Source: Mesorhizobium loti (GTDB lineage: Bacteria; Pseudomonadota; Alphaproteobacteria; Rhizobiales; Rhizobiaceae). From it: a stretch of DNA of 64,000 nucleotides. Shown here one piece after another: positions 17,407 to 25,273 of this stretch (positions within the stretch are counted from its first letter, which is position 1; the number at the start of each line of letters is the position of its first letter). The DNA is taken from positions 5,131,020 to 5,195,019 of the forward strand of contig AP017605.1 of the NCBI GenBank assembly GCA_002356515.1. Direction: 5' to 3'. A model generated the notes under the pieces. It was not told the origin of the DNA. It did not search any database and was given only the letters and a program-made list of their open reading frames with translations. Made by a program: the position numbers and the translations under genes.

Positions 17407-18771
17407 ATGCCTGTCGAACTCGTCGAGACGAAATTGCAAGGCGCGCTGCCGGTGCATCTGGTGGCCCGTGACGGACTGGAGGCCGCCGGCCTTGCGCCAT
17501 CGACCATTGCATGGGCCAAGGCCAACGGATTTTCCGGCGAGGCAGGCAGGACACTGGCCGTGCCTGGCGAAAGCGGCGCGCTCGCCGGCGCGCTGTTTGG
17601 TATCGGCGACGGCGAGGGCGCGCTCGCTCTCGGCGCACTGTCGAAAGCCCTGCCAGAGGGCGATTGGCAATTCGCCTCCATTCTTGCCGAGCCGGAACTC
17701 GCGGCAATCGCGCTGGCGCTCGGCGGCTATGTCTTTACCCGTTACGGCAAGAAGCCGGGCAAGGCGCTGCGCTTCGACGTGCCGGCCGGTGTCGACGCGG
17801 CGCGTGTTCGCCGCATCGCCGATGGCGTCTTCCTGGCCCGTGACCTGGTCAACACACCGACCAGCGACATGGGGCCGGACGATCTGGAGAAGGCGGTGCG
17901 CACCCTGGCCGCGGCGCACAAGGCCGAAGTCTCCGTCATCAAGGGCGACGATCTGCTGACGCGGAATTTCCCGATGATCCATGCCGTCGGCCGGGCATCT
18001 GTCGGCGCGCCGCGGCTGATCGATATGATCTGGGGGCAAGAGGGCGCGCCGAAGGTGACGTTGGTCGGCAAGGGCGTCTGTTTCGACACCGGCGGTCTCG
18101 ACATCAAGCCGTCGTCCGGCATGCTCTTGATGAAGAAGGACATGGGCGGCGCGGCCAATGTGCTTGGCCTGGCCTCGATGATCATGGCCGCCGGGCTGAA
18201 CGTGCGGCTGCGCGTGCTGATCCCCGCGGTCGAGAATTCGATCGCCGGCAACGCTTTTCGGCCCGGTGACGTGCTGACAAGCCGCAAGGGCATCACTGTC
18301 GAGATCGGCAACACCGACGCCGAAGGCAGGCTCGTGCTCGGCGATGCACTGGCGCTGGCCGACGACGAGGAGCCGCACCTGCTGGTCGACATGGCGACGC
18401 TGACCGGAGCCGCCCGTGTCGCGCTTGGCCCAGATCTGCCTCCCTTCTACACTGGTGACGAGGCGCTGGCCTCGGAGCTGGCGGCGGCATCGCTGGCGAT
18501 CGAGGATCCGCTGTGGCGCATGCCGCTGTGGCGGCCTTACGATGCGAAACTGGCGTCAAAGATCGCTGACATCAACAATGTCACCACGGACGGGTTCGCC
18601 GGTTCGATCACAGCGGCGCTGTTCCTCAAGCGTTTTGTCGAGAAGACGGCGAGCTGGGCGCATTTCGACATCTTCGCCTGGAACCCCGCCGATCGTCCGC
18701 ACGGCCCCGCTGGCGGCGAGGCGCAAGGCATTCGGGCTCTGGAGTGGATCATTTCCAGGCGTTTCGGCTAA
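17407..18771 (+). CDS. M17 leucyl aminopeptidase family protein
   Basis: A 454-residue cytosolic metallopeptidase that removes N-terminal residues from peptides. The C-terminal catalytic domain is intact: VGKGVCFDTGGLDIKPS near residue 220 supplies the catalytic lysine and a metal-binding aspartate, and NTDAEGRLVLGDAL near residue 300 supplies the metal ligands and catalytic arginine. The N-terminal domain is short and divergent compared with PepA, as in the PepB-like branch common in alphaproteobacteria. A GGAG ribosome-binding site stands before the ATG. The stop codon lies inside a palindromic repeat. Confidence 0.93.
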   Translation: MPVELVETKLQGALPVHLVARDGLEAAGLAPSTIAWAKANGFSGEAGRTLAVPGESGALAGALFGIGDGEGALALGALSKALPEGDWQFASILAEPELAAIALALGGYVFTRYGKKPGKALRFDVPAGVDAARVRRIADGVFLARDLVNTPTSDMGPDDLEKAVRTLAAAHKAEVSVIKGDDLLTRNFPMIHAVGRASVGAPRLIDMIWGQEGAPKVTLVGKGVCFDTGGLDIKPSSGMLLMKKDMGGAANVLGLASMIMAAGLNVRLRVLIPAVENSIAGNAFRPGDVLTSRKGITVEIGNTDAEGRLVLGDALALADDEEPHLLVDMATLTGAARVALGPDLPPFYTGDEALASELAAASLAIEDPLWRMPLWRPYDAKLASKIADINNVTTDGFAGSITAALFLKRFVEKTASWAHFDIFAWNPADRPHGPAGGEAQGIRALEWIISRRFG

Positions 18772-18818
18772 CCATGATCCCGAAAAGTGGTAGCCGGTTT
18801 TCGGATAAGATCATGGTT
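18770..18818 (+). repeat. Rhizobial-type intergenic palindrome (copy 3)
   Basis: Arms AACCATGATC (18770-18779) and GATCATGGTT (18809-18818) surround the core CGAAAAGTGGTAGCCGGTTTTCG. The core and inner arms are nearly identical to the copy at 61967-62036. The left arm overlaps the stop codon of the aminopeptidase gene. Confidence 0.85.
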
Positions 18819-18875
18819 CAACAAGAAATTCGAAACTGAAACGGAACCGAAACAATTTGCCGTCATGCTGGCGTG

Positions 18876-19226
18876 ATGTCGATTGCGATGCGCCCAAGCC
18901 AGGCCTTGCGACTGTGGCAGCAAGTGATGCTGTCGCAGGTGCGCGACGACGCCCCCGACCTGACCATGCGCCAGACGGCCATCCTGTTCACCATCTATCT
19001 CGATCCGCCGCCGCACACGGTGCGCGGGCTCGCCGCCCGCCTCAACGTCACCAAGCCGGTCATCACCCGCGCGCTCGACACGATGGGCGCGCTGAAGCTG
19101 GTGTCGCGCCATCGCGACGAACTCGACAAGCGCAATGTGCTGATCAAGCGCACGGTCGAGGGCGCGCTCTTTGTCGAGCGCTTCGGCGATGGTATCATCG
19201 CCAAGGCGCACGAACTGCCGATTTGA
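18876..19226 (+). CDS. MarR-like winged-helix regulator
   Basis: A 116-residue DNA-binding protein. LTMRQTAILFTIYLDPPPHTVRGLAARLNVTKPVITRALDTM shows the winged helix-turn-helix of the MarR group, with recognition helix TKPVITRALDTMGAL and a basic wing (SRHRDELDKRNVLIKR). It is shorter than typical MarR proteins because the dimerisation helices are reduced. Starts at 18873 (GTG), 18876 (ATG) or 18888 (ATG) are all possible; none has a strong ribosome-binding site. It lies 31 bases before an NlpC/P60 gene on the same strand, which could be its target or simply co-transcribed. Confidence 0.78.
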   Translation: MSIAMRPSQALRLWQQVMLSQVRDDAPDLTMRQTAILFTIYLDPPPHTVRGLAARLNVTKPVITRALDTMGALKLVSRHRDELDKRNVLIKRTVEGALFVERFGDGIIAKAHELPI

Positions 19227-19257
19227 CCGTTTTGCCCATACAACAGGGTTGCCGATT

Positions 19258-20118
19258 TTGACTGCTCACGATGCACGCCTGCACGCCTTCCGTTCCGACC
19301 TCGCCGACGCGAGGCTGAAGGGCGAGGTTACTGCCGAGCGTTTCGTCGCCGGCCGGCCATCACGGATTTCGGTCCCGGTGGCCGACATCCGCAAGGCGCC
19401 CAAGCCGGATGCCGGTATCAACACGCAGGCCCTGTTCGGCGACGATGTGCTGGTTTTTGAGGACGCCGAAGGCTGGGCCTGGATCCAGGCTGAACGCGAC
19501 GGCTATGTCGGCTATGTCGCCGCAGCGCAGTTGAGCGGACGCGACCATGCGCCCACCCATATCGTCTCGGTGCCCCGCACCTTCCTCTATCCCGGTCCGG
19601 ACCTGCGCTTTCCGATCGCGGGACGGCTGTCGATGGGGTCGACGCTGACGGTGACGGGTGCCGCCGAGACGCGTGGCACGCACTATGCCGTCCTGCCCTC
19701 CGGCGAGGCTGTTATCACTGGCCACCTCAGGCCAATCGGCGAAATTGCCGCTGACTATGTCGCGGTTGCCGAGACGTTTCTTGGCACACCTTATCTCTGG
19801 GGTGGCGCGTCTGGCTTCGGCATCGATTGCTCGGGTCTGGTGCAACTGGCGATGCGCATGGCCGGCAGGGACGTGCTGCGCGATTCCGACATGCAGGCGG
19901 CCAGCATCGGCGAACCGCTGGAGCCGGGCCCGGACTATGCCGGATTGCGCCGGGGCGACCTTGTGTTCTGGAAAGGCCATGTCGCTGTCATGACCGACGC
20001 CGAGACCATGATCCACGCCAACGGCCACACCATGCTGGTCTCGCGCGAAGGGCTGAAGGATGCCATCGCCCGGATAGGCTATCTCTATGGCGGCCCGACC
20101 GGCTTTCGGAGGCCGTGA
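19258..20118 (+). CDS. NlpC/P60 family cell-wall peptidase
   Basis: A 286-residue protein with bacterial SH3-like domains in the N-terminal half (RISVPVADIRKAPKPDAGI... and VSVPRTFLYPGPDLRF...) and a C-terminal NlpC/P60 papain-like domain. The catalytic Cys is in GIDCSGLVQLAMRM near residue 190 and the His in WKGHVAVMTD near residue 241. These enzymes cleave peptide stems of peptidoglycan. No signal peptide is seen. The start is uncertain: I chose TTG at 19258, preceded by AGGG, because the only in-frame ATG lies well inside the upstream gene. Confidence 0.85.
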   Translation: MTAHDARLHAFRSDLADARLKGEVTAERFVAGRPSRISVPVADIRKAPKPDAGINTQALFGDDVLVFEDAEGWAWIQAERDGYVGYVAAAQLSGRDHAPTHIVSVPRTFLYPGPDLRFPIAGRLSMGSTLTVTGAAETRGTHYAVLPSGEAVITGHLRPIGEIAADYVAVAETFLGTPYLWGGASGFGIDCSGLVQLAMRMAGRDVLRDSDMQAASIGEPLEPGPDYAGLRRGDLVFWKGHVAVMTDAETMIHANGHTMLVSREGLKDAIARIGYLYGGPTGFRRP

Positions 20119-20127
20119 CGCGTTTTC

Positions 20128-20278
20128 CCTTCCCCCCTTGTGGGGGAAGGTGGATTGCCGCAAAGCGGCAAGACGGATGAGGGGTGTTCCAGCGGAGTGA
20201 GACGTTGGTATTCCTTGGAACACCCCTCATCCGTCTCGGCGCTACGCGCCGACCCACCTTCTCCCGCAAGGGAGAAGG
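20128..20278. repeat. Large intergenic palindrome, second repeat family (copy 1)
   Basis: A perfect 19-base inverted repeat starts GACGGATGAGGGGTG at 20172-20190 and returns at 20217-20235. It is enclosed by two hairpins, CCTTCCCCC.../...GGGGGAAGG at 20128-20150 and CCTTCTCCC.../...GGGAGAAGG at 20257-20278. The organisation (outer CCTTCTCC hairpins, inner GGATGAGGGG arms) is the same as at 61379-61546. Confidence 0.85.
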
Positions 20279-20349
20279 AAGAGGCGCCTCGATCCCCTTT
20301 TGTTCCGATTTTCCTTGGCGATCGCCCGTAGCCGCGCTACCTCTGGCGC

Positions 20350-22884
20350 GTGACAGTTGAGCCGCGCCTTGCCGAGCAGAATGCCGCCATTGCCCTGCCC
20401 GAGCCATTCCTCAGATGGTTCGGCGAGAAAGGCTGGTCGCCGCGCGCCCATCAGGTCGAATTGCTGGCGAAGGCTCAAGGCGGCCAATCGGTGCTTTTGA
20501 TCGCGCCGACCGGGGCCGGCAAGACGCTGGCCGGTTTCCTGCCCTCGCTGACTGAACTCGCCGTCAGGCCGAGGCGCAAGCCCGGCCAGGCGCATCGCAG
20601 CATCCATACGCTCTACATCTCGCCGCTTAAGGCGCTGGCCGTCGACATCGAGCGCAATCTCGGCAAGCCGGTCGAAGAGATCGGGTTGCCGATCAGCATC
20701 GAGACGCGCACCGGCGACACGCCTTCCCATAAGCGCCAGCGACAGAAGCTGGCGCCGCCCGACATCCTGCTCACCACGCCGGAGCAGCTCGCCCTGCTGA
20801 TCGCGGCCGGCGATGCCAGACGCTTCTTCGAGGACCTGCGCTATGTCGTGCTTGATGAGCTGCATTCGCTGGTGACCTCGAAACGCGGCCATCTCTTGGC
20901 GCTCGGTCTGGCGCGGCTGCGCAGTTTTGTCCCCGACCTGCAGACAATCGGCCTGTCGGCGACGGTGGCCGAACCGGACGAGTTGCGGCGCTGGCTGGTC
21001 AGCCAGAACCCACCCGGCGACATGTCCGAATTGATCGTCGTCACCGGCGGCGCGAAGCCTGATATTTCCATCCTCGATTCCGAGGAGCGCGTCCCTTGGG
21101 CGGGACATTCGGCGCGCTACGCCACGCCGGAGATCTATCGCGAGATCAAGCGCCACAAGACGACCCTGCTGTTCGTCAACACCCGCAGCCAGGCGGAGCT
21201 GTTGTTCCAGGAATTGTGGCGGGTCAACGAGGACACCTTGCCGATCGCCTTGCATCATGGCTCGCTGGATGTCGGTCAGCGCCGCCGCGTCGAGAAGGCG
21301 ATGGGCGAGAACGCGCTGCGCGCCATCGTCGCGACATCGACGCTCGATCTCGGCATTGACTGGGGCGATGTCGACCTGGTCGTCCATGTCGGCGCACCGA
21401 AAGGCGCCAGCCGACTGGCGCAGCGCATCGGCCGCGCCAATCACCGCATGGACGAGCCGTCCAAGGCGATCCTCATCCCGGCCAATCGCTTCGAGGTGCT
21501 GGAATGCCGGGCCGCGCTCGATGCCAACTATCTCGGTGCGCAGGATACGCCGCCGCTGGTCAATGGCGGCCTCGATGTGCTGGCGCAGCATGTGCTCGGC
21601 TGTGCCTGCGGCGCACCGTTCCGCGCCGATGATCTTTTAGAGGAAGTGCGAACGGCGGCACCCTATGCCAGCCTCGATCGGCCGACCTTCGACCGCGTCA
21701 TCGATTTCGTCGCCACCGGCGGCTATGCGCTGAAGAATTACGAACGCTACGCCCGCATCCGCTTGAACAAGGACGGACTGTGGCGCGTCTCCAATCCGCG
21801 CATTGCCCAGCAATACAGGCTGAATGTCGGCACCATCATCGAAGTGCCGGCGCTCAACGTGCGTTACGTCAAAGCTGGCAGCAAGGGCTCCGCTTCGCGT
21901 GGCGGCGCCGTCCTCGGCAAGATCGAGGAGGCCTTCCTCGAAACGCTCACCCATGGCGACACCTTCATGTTCGCCGGCAAGGTGCTGCGCTTCGAAGGCA
22001 TTCGCGAGAATGAATGCTTTGTGTCGAATGCACCCGGCAGCGACGCCAAGGTGCCCTACTATGGCGGCGGCAAGTTCCCGCTTTCGACCTACCTTGCCGA
22101 GCAGGTTCGCATGATGCTGGACGATCCGCAGCGCTGGAAGAAGCTGCCGGAGCAGGTGGCTGACTGGCTGCGATTCCAGGCCGACAAATCGGTATTGCCG
22201 AAGCGCGATGACCTGCTGATCGAGACCTTTCCACGCGGCAACCGCTATTATCTGGTCGCCTATCCCTTCGAAGGCAGGCTGGCGCACCAGACGCTGGGCA
22301 TGCTGCTGACCCGCCGTCTCGACAGAGCGGGCGCCAGGCCGCTCGGCTTTGTCGCCACCGACTATGCCTTGGCCATATGGTCGCTGGGCGATATGGGCGC
22401 GATGTTCAAAGCCCGGAAGCCGTCGCTCGGCGCGCTGTTCGACGAGGACATGCTGGGCGACGACCTCGAAGCCTGGCTGGCCGACAGCTGGCTTCTCAAG
22501 CGGACCTTCCGCAATTGCGCGCTGATTTCGGGACTGATCGAGAAACGCCATCCGGGCCAGGAGAAAAGCGGCCGCCAGGTCACCGTGTCGACCGACCTGA
22601 TCTACGACGTGCTGCGCAGCCATGAGCCTGACCATATCCTGTTGCAGGCGACGCGTGCCGATGCGGCGGCCGGTCTGCTCGATGTCAGCAGACTTGCCGA
22701 CATGCTCTCGCGCGTGCGGGGTCGAATCATGCATAAGAATCTCGAGCAGATTTCGCCGTTAGCCGTGCCGATCATGCTCGAAATCGGCAAGATGCCGGTG
22801 AATGGCGAAGCCGATGAAACACTGCTGATGGATGCGGCGACGTTGGTCGAGGAGGCCATGGGGCCAGGAATGGTAGAGGAATGA
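20350..22884 (+). CDS. Ligase-associated DNA damage response DEXH helicase (Lhr-like)
   Basis: An 844-residue superfamily 2 helicase. Walker A APTGAGKT is at residues 52-59, the Walker B variant DELH near residue 168, motif III as LSATVAEPDEL, and motif VI as QRIGRANHRMDE; an Lhr-type C-terminal domain follows. In other bacteria such helicases are encoded with an ATP-dependent DNA ligase, an MBL-fold exonuclease and the PdeM phosphoesterase. Here only pdeM follows, overlapping by four bases (ATGA). The start is GTG at 20350, just after a palindromic repeat; no strong ribosome-binding site is seen, so it is the least certain part. Confidence 0.92.
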   Translation: MTVEPRLAEQNAAIALPEPFLRWFGEKGWSPRAHQVELLAKAQGGQSVLLIAPTGAGKTLAGFLPSLTELAVRPRRKPGQAHRSIHTLYISPLKALAVDIERNLGKPVEEIGLPISIETRTGDTPSHKRQRQKLAPPDILLTTPEQLALLIAAGDARRFFEDLRYVVLDELHSLVTSKRGHLLALGLARLRSFVPDLQTIGLSATVAEPDELRRWLVSQNPPGDMSELIVVTGGAKPDISILDSEERVPWAGHSARYATPEIYREIKRHKTTLLFVNTRSQAELLFQELWRVNEDTLPIALHHGSLDVGQRRRVEKAMGENALRAIVATSTLDLGIDWGDVDLVVHVGAPKGASRLAQRIGRANHRMDEPSKAILIPANRFEVLECRAALDANYLGAQDTPPLVNGGLDVLAQHVLGCACGAPFRADDLLEEVRTAAPYASLDRPTFDRVIDFVATGGYALKNYERYARIRLNKDGLWRVSNPRIAQQYRLNVGTIIEVPALNVRYVKAGSKGSASRGGAVLGKIEEAFLETLTHGDTFMFAGKVLRFEGIRENECFVSNAPGSDAKVPYYGGGKFPLSTYLAEQVRMMLDDPQRWKKLPEQVADWLRFQADKSVLPKRDDLLIETFPRGNRYYLVAYPFEGRLAHQTLGMLLTRRLDRAGARPLGFVATDYALAIWSLGDMGAMFKARKPSLGALFDEDMLGDDLEAWLADSWLLKRTFRNCALISGLIEKRHPGQEKSGRQVTVSTDLIYDVLRSHEPDHILLQATRADAAAGLLDVSRLADMLSRVRGRIMHKNLEQISPLAVPIMLEIGKMPVNGEADETLLMDAATLVEEAMGPGMVEE

Positions 22885-23597
22885 ATTTTTCGATGGCGCG
22901 CACATCGCTGATTGGTGAGGCCGACCTTGTCGCCATCGCCGGCGAACGTGCGGTCTGCGATCCGCGCGGCGTGCTCTATTTTCCGGAGCTCAGGCTTCTG
23001 GCCGTGTCCGACCTGCATCTGGAAAAAGGCTCGTCGCTGGCAAGGCGCGGCACGCTGATCCCGCCCTACGACACCGGCGCGACCTTGCTGCGGCTGCAGG
23101 CCGTCATATCGGACTACCAGCCTTCGATCGTCATCAGCCTGGGCGACAGTTTTCACGACGGCGGCGGCGCCGAGCGCATGCATGCGAGTTTTCGCGAGCG
23201 GCTGGAAGCGCTGATGGCAGGCCGCGACTGGTTCTGGGTCGCCGGCAATCATGATCCGGAAGCGCCGGCCGATCTGCCAGGTGAGACCGTACAGGAACTC
23301 GCCATCGGTTCGCTGCTGTTCCGGCATGAGCCGTCCAAGGTGCGCATTGAGGGCGAGATATCAGGCCATCTGCATCCCTGCGCGCGCATCGTCCAGCGCG
23401 GCCGTTCGGTGCGGCGGCGCTGCTTTGCCGGCGATGGCGGCCGCATGATCATGCCGGCCTTCGGCGCCTATACCGGTTCGCTCAACGTGCTCGACCGCGC
23501 CTATGCCGGGCTGTTCCGGCTGGAAACGCTGATGGCCTACATGCTTGGCGCCGACCGCATCTTCGCCATCTCCCGCTCGATGCTGCGACCGGGCTGA
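22881..23597 (+). CDS. pdeM: Ligase-associated DNA damage response endonuclease PdeM
   Basis: A 238-residue calcineurin-like metallophosphoesterase. The metal-binding motifs are all visible: SDLHLEKGSSL (Asp44, His46), SLGDSFHDGGG, AGNHDPE and SGHLHP. The length and the AVCDPRGVLYFPELRLL lead-in fit the PdeM subgroup, nucleases encoded with Lhr-like helicases and ATP-dependent ligases. It overlaps the helicase gene by four bases, so the two are surely co-expressed. No ligase or exonuclease gene is next to it; the downstream neighbour is on the opposite strand. Confidence 0.92.
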   Translation: MNFSMARTSLIGEADLVAIAGERAVCDPRGVLYFPELRLLAVSDLHLEKGSSLARRGTLIPPYDTGATLLRLQAVISDYQPSIVISLGDSFHDGGGAERMHASFRERLEALMAGRDWFWVAGNHDPEAPADLPGETVQELAIGSLLFRHEPSKVRIEGEISGHLHPCARIVQRGRSVRRRCFAGDGGRMIMPAFGAYTGSLNVLDRAYAGLFRLETLMAYMLGADRIFAISRSMLRPG

Positions 23598-23599
23598 CC

Positions 23600-24535
23600 T
23601 CAACGTCCGTAGTACAGGGTAACCGTGTGCTTCGCCTCGGCGAAGAACAGCCAGCGTTCGACCAGCATGCCGGCGAACTGGACGATCGCGGCGAGTACTG
23701 ACGGCAACGCCGCAAAGGGCCAGGGCAAGGCAAAGGTGGCAGCAAGCAGCAGGACGGGCAAGGCGAAGGCCAACCCCTGTGTGAGCATCCGCAGCTTCGC
23801 GCTGTGCTTGCGCGCGATGCGAAAGCCCATTTCCTTGAGCAGGTAGTTCTCCTCGGTATGCGGCCATTCCAGCGAGCGCACCGTGCCGCCGGCCAGCCCC
23901 GTCGCGGTGTTGGCGGTGGTCGGGATATCGAGCCGGTCGTTGTAGCGCCAGGTCGCGAGCTTCCAGCCCCAGCCGGCAAGAGTGGCAAGCAACGAGAGCG
24001 CCAGCACGGCCATTGAGGCGACGCCAAAACCTTGCAGCAGCGCGTTCAACAGAACGCTGCCGGTCATGGTCGCGAAGATAAGATAAGCCGCCAAAGTATA
24101 CCGGCTGTGCCACTGGGCGATCGGCTTTAGCGACGCATAGATCATCCCTGTGGTGCAGACGGTGACGGTCGCACCAATGGCCGCCAGCAATCCGGCAATG
24201 GCCACCCAGCCGTTTGTGCGGCCAAAGAACACCCAGCCGATGCCGAACAATCCCGCCGGTATGAAAGTGATGACCGAGGCTACGCCTTCGCGCGACAGCC
24301 AGGAACTGCGCCATTGTGAAAACGCGCGCCAGGCGCGTTCCGGTCTGCCGAGATGGCCGGTCGAGGACAATAGGCCGGCGGCGACCAGGCCGAGCGCCAG
24401 CCCCAGGCCGACGAGGCCCAACCAGAGGTCTGGGGGAATGATCTGGAACCCGCCGAGCACGCCAAGCAATGCGAGCAGGCCGTAGCCGGCGCCGGTGGCG
24501 GTGGTGAAGAAAACGACGGAGAAGGCTGGATGCAT
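23600..24535 (-). CDS. soeC: DmsC/SoeC-type quinone-interacting membrane anchor
   Basis: A 311-residue integral membrane protein of the DmsC family with about eight hydrophobic helices, starting MHPAFSVVFFTTATGAGYGL. It contains the LSSTGHLGRPERAWRAFSQWRSSWLSRE signature of DmsC-like anchors, which exchange electrons with the quinone pool. It is the last gene of a minus-strand molybdoenzyme operon, three bases after the iron-sulfur subunit. With cytoplasmic catalytic subunits it would correspond to SoeC of sulfite dehydrogenase; the subunit type is certain, the substrate is inferred. Confidence 0.8.
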   Translation of the reverse strand: MHPAFSVVFFTTATGAGYGLLALLGVLGGFQIIPPDLWLGLVGLGLALGLVAAGLLSSTGHLGRPERAWRAFSQWRSSWLSREGVASVITFIPAGLFGIGWVFFGRTNGWVAIAGLLAAIGATVTVCTTGMIYASLKPIAQWHSRYTLAAYLIFATMTGSVLLNALLQGFGVASMAVLALSLLATLAGWGWKLATWRYNDRLDIPTTANTATGLAGGTVRSLEWPHTEENYLLKEMGFRIARKHSAKLRMLTQGLAFALPVLLLAATFALPWPFAALPSVLAAIVQFAGMLVERWLFFAEAKHTVTLYYGR

Positions 24536-24538
24536 GGG

Positions 24539-25273
24539 CTAGTTCGAAAGCATGCGGTCGACCCAGCCGAGGAAGCCGCCTTCGGCCCGCACCGGCTCCA
24601 GCGCCTTCGCCGGCACCGATGCCGCGCGTTGCGTATGCGCGCGGGGCGGCAGGTATTTGTTGGTCGGGTGATAGCCCAGCTCAGGCATCAGGTCGACACC
24701 GCCGCGCTCCGCCACCAGCTGCGAGACGGCGGAGTGGGGATCGCCGAGATCGCCGAAATGCCGGGCGCTGGTCGGGCAAGCGGCGACGCAGGCCGGCACG
24801 CGGTCTTCTTCGGCCAGATTGTCATTGTAGATGCGGTCTACGCACAGCGTGCATTTCTTCATCACGCCGACATCGGTGTCGAATTCGCGTGCGCCATAGG
24901 GGCAGGCCCAGCTGCACAATTTGCAGCCGATGCATTTGTCCTCGTCGATCAGCACGATGCCGTCCGAGGCCCGTTTGTAAGAGGCGCCGGTCGGACAGAC
25001 GGTGACGCAGGCCGGTGTCTCGCAATGCAGGCAGGAGCGCGGGAAGTTGACCGTGCGCCCGCCCATCTCGGTGGTGTGCTCATAGCTGTGCACGCGGTTG
25101 AACCAGACACCGTCGACATGGCTGCCATAGGGGTCGACGTCGGTCAGCGGCGCCATGTGGCCGCCGGTGTTCCATTCCTTGCAGGCGGTGACGCAAGCCT
25201 GGCAGCCGACGCAGGTGTCGAGATCGATGACGAGACCGAGTTTCTTGCCGCTTTGGCTTGGCAGGCAGGTCAT
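24539..25273 (-). CDS. soeB: Four-cluster ferredoxin subunit of molybdoenzyme (SoeB-like)
   Basis: A 244-residue electron-transfer subunit with four 4Fe-4S cluster motifs: CVGCQACVTAC, CLHCETPACVTVCP, CIGCKLCSWACPYG and CTLCVDR...CVAACP. This is the DmsB/PhsB/SoeB layout that carries electrons between the molybdenum site and the membrane anchor. The ATG at 25273 overlaps the stop of the catalytic gene (ATGA). No signal peptide or Tat motif is present, which supports a complex facing the cytoplasm, as SoeABC does and DmsABC does not. Confidence 0.83.
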   Translation of the reverse strand: MTCLPSQSGKKLGLVIDLDTCVGCQACVTACKEWNTGGHMAPLTDVDPYGSHVDGVWFNRVHSYEHTTEMGGRTVNFPRSCLHCETPACVTVCPTGASYKRASDGIVLIDEDKCIGCKLCSWACPYGAREFDTDVGVMKKCTLCVDRIYNDNLAEEDRVPACVAACPTSARHFGDLGDPHSAVSQLVAERGGVDLMPELGYHPTNKYLPPRAHTQRAASVPAKALEPVRAEGGFLGWVDRMLSN

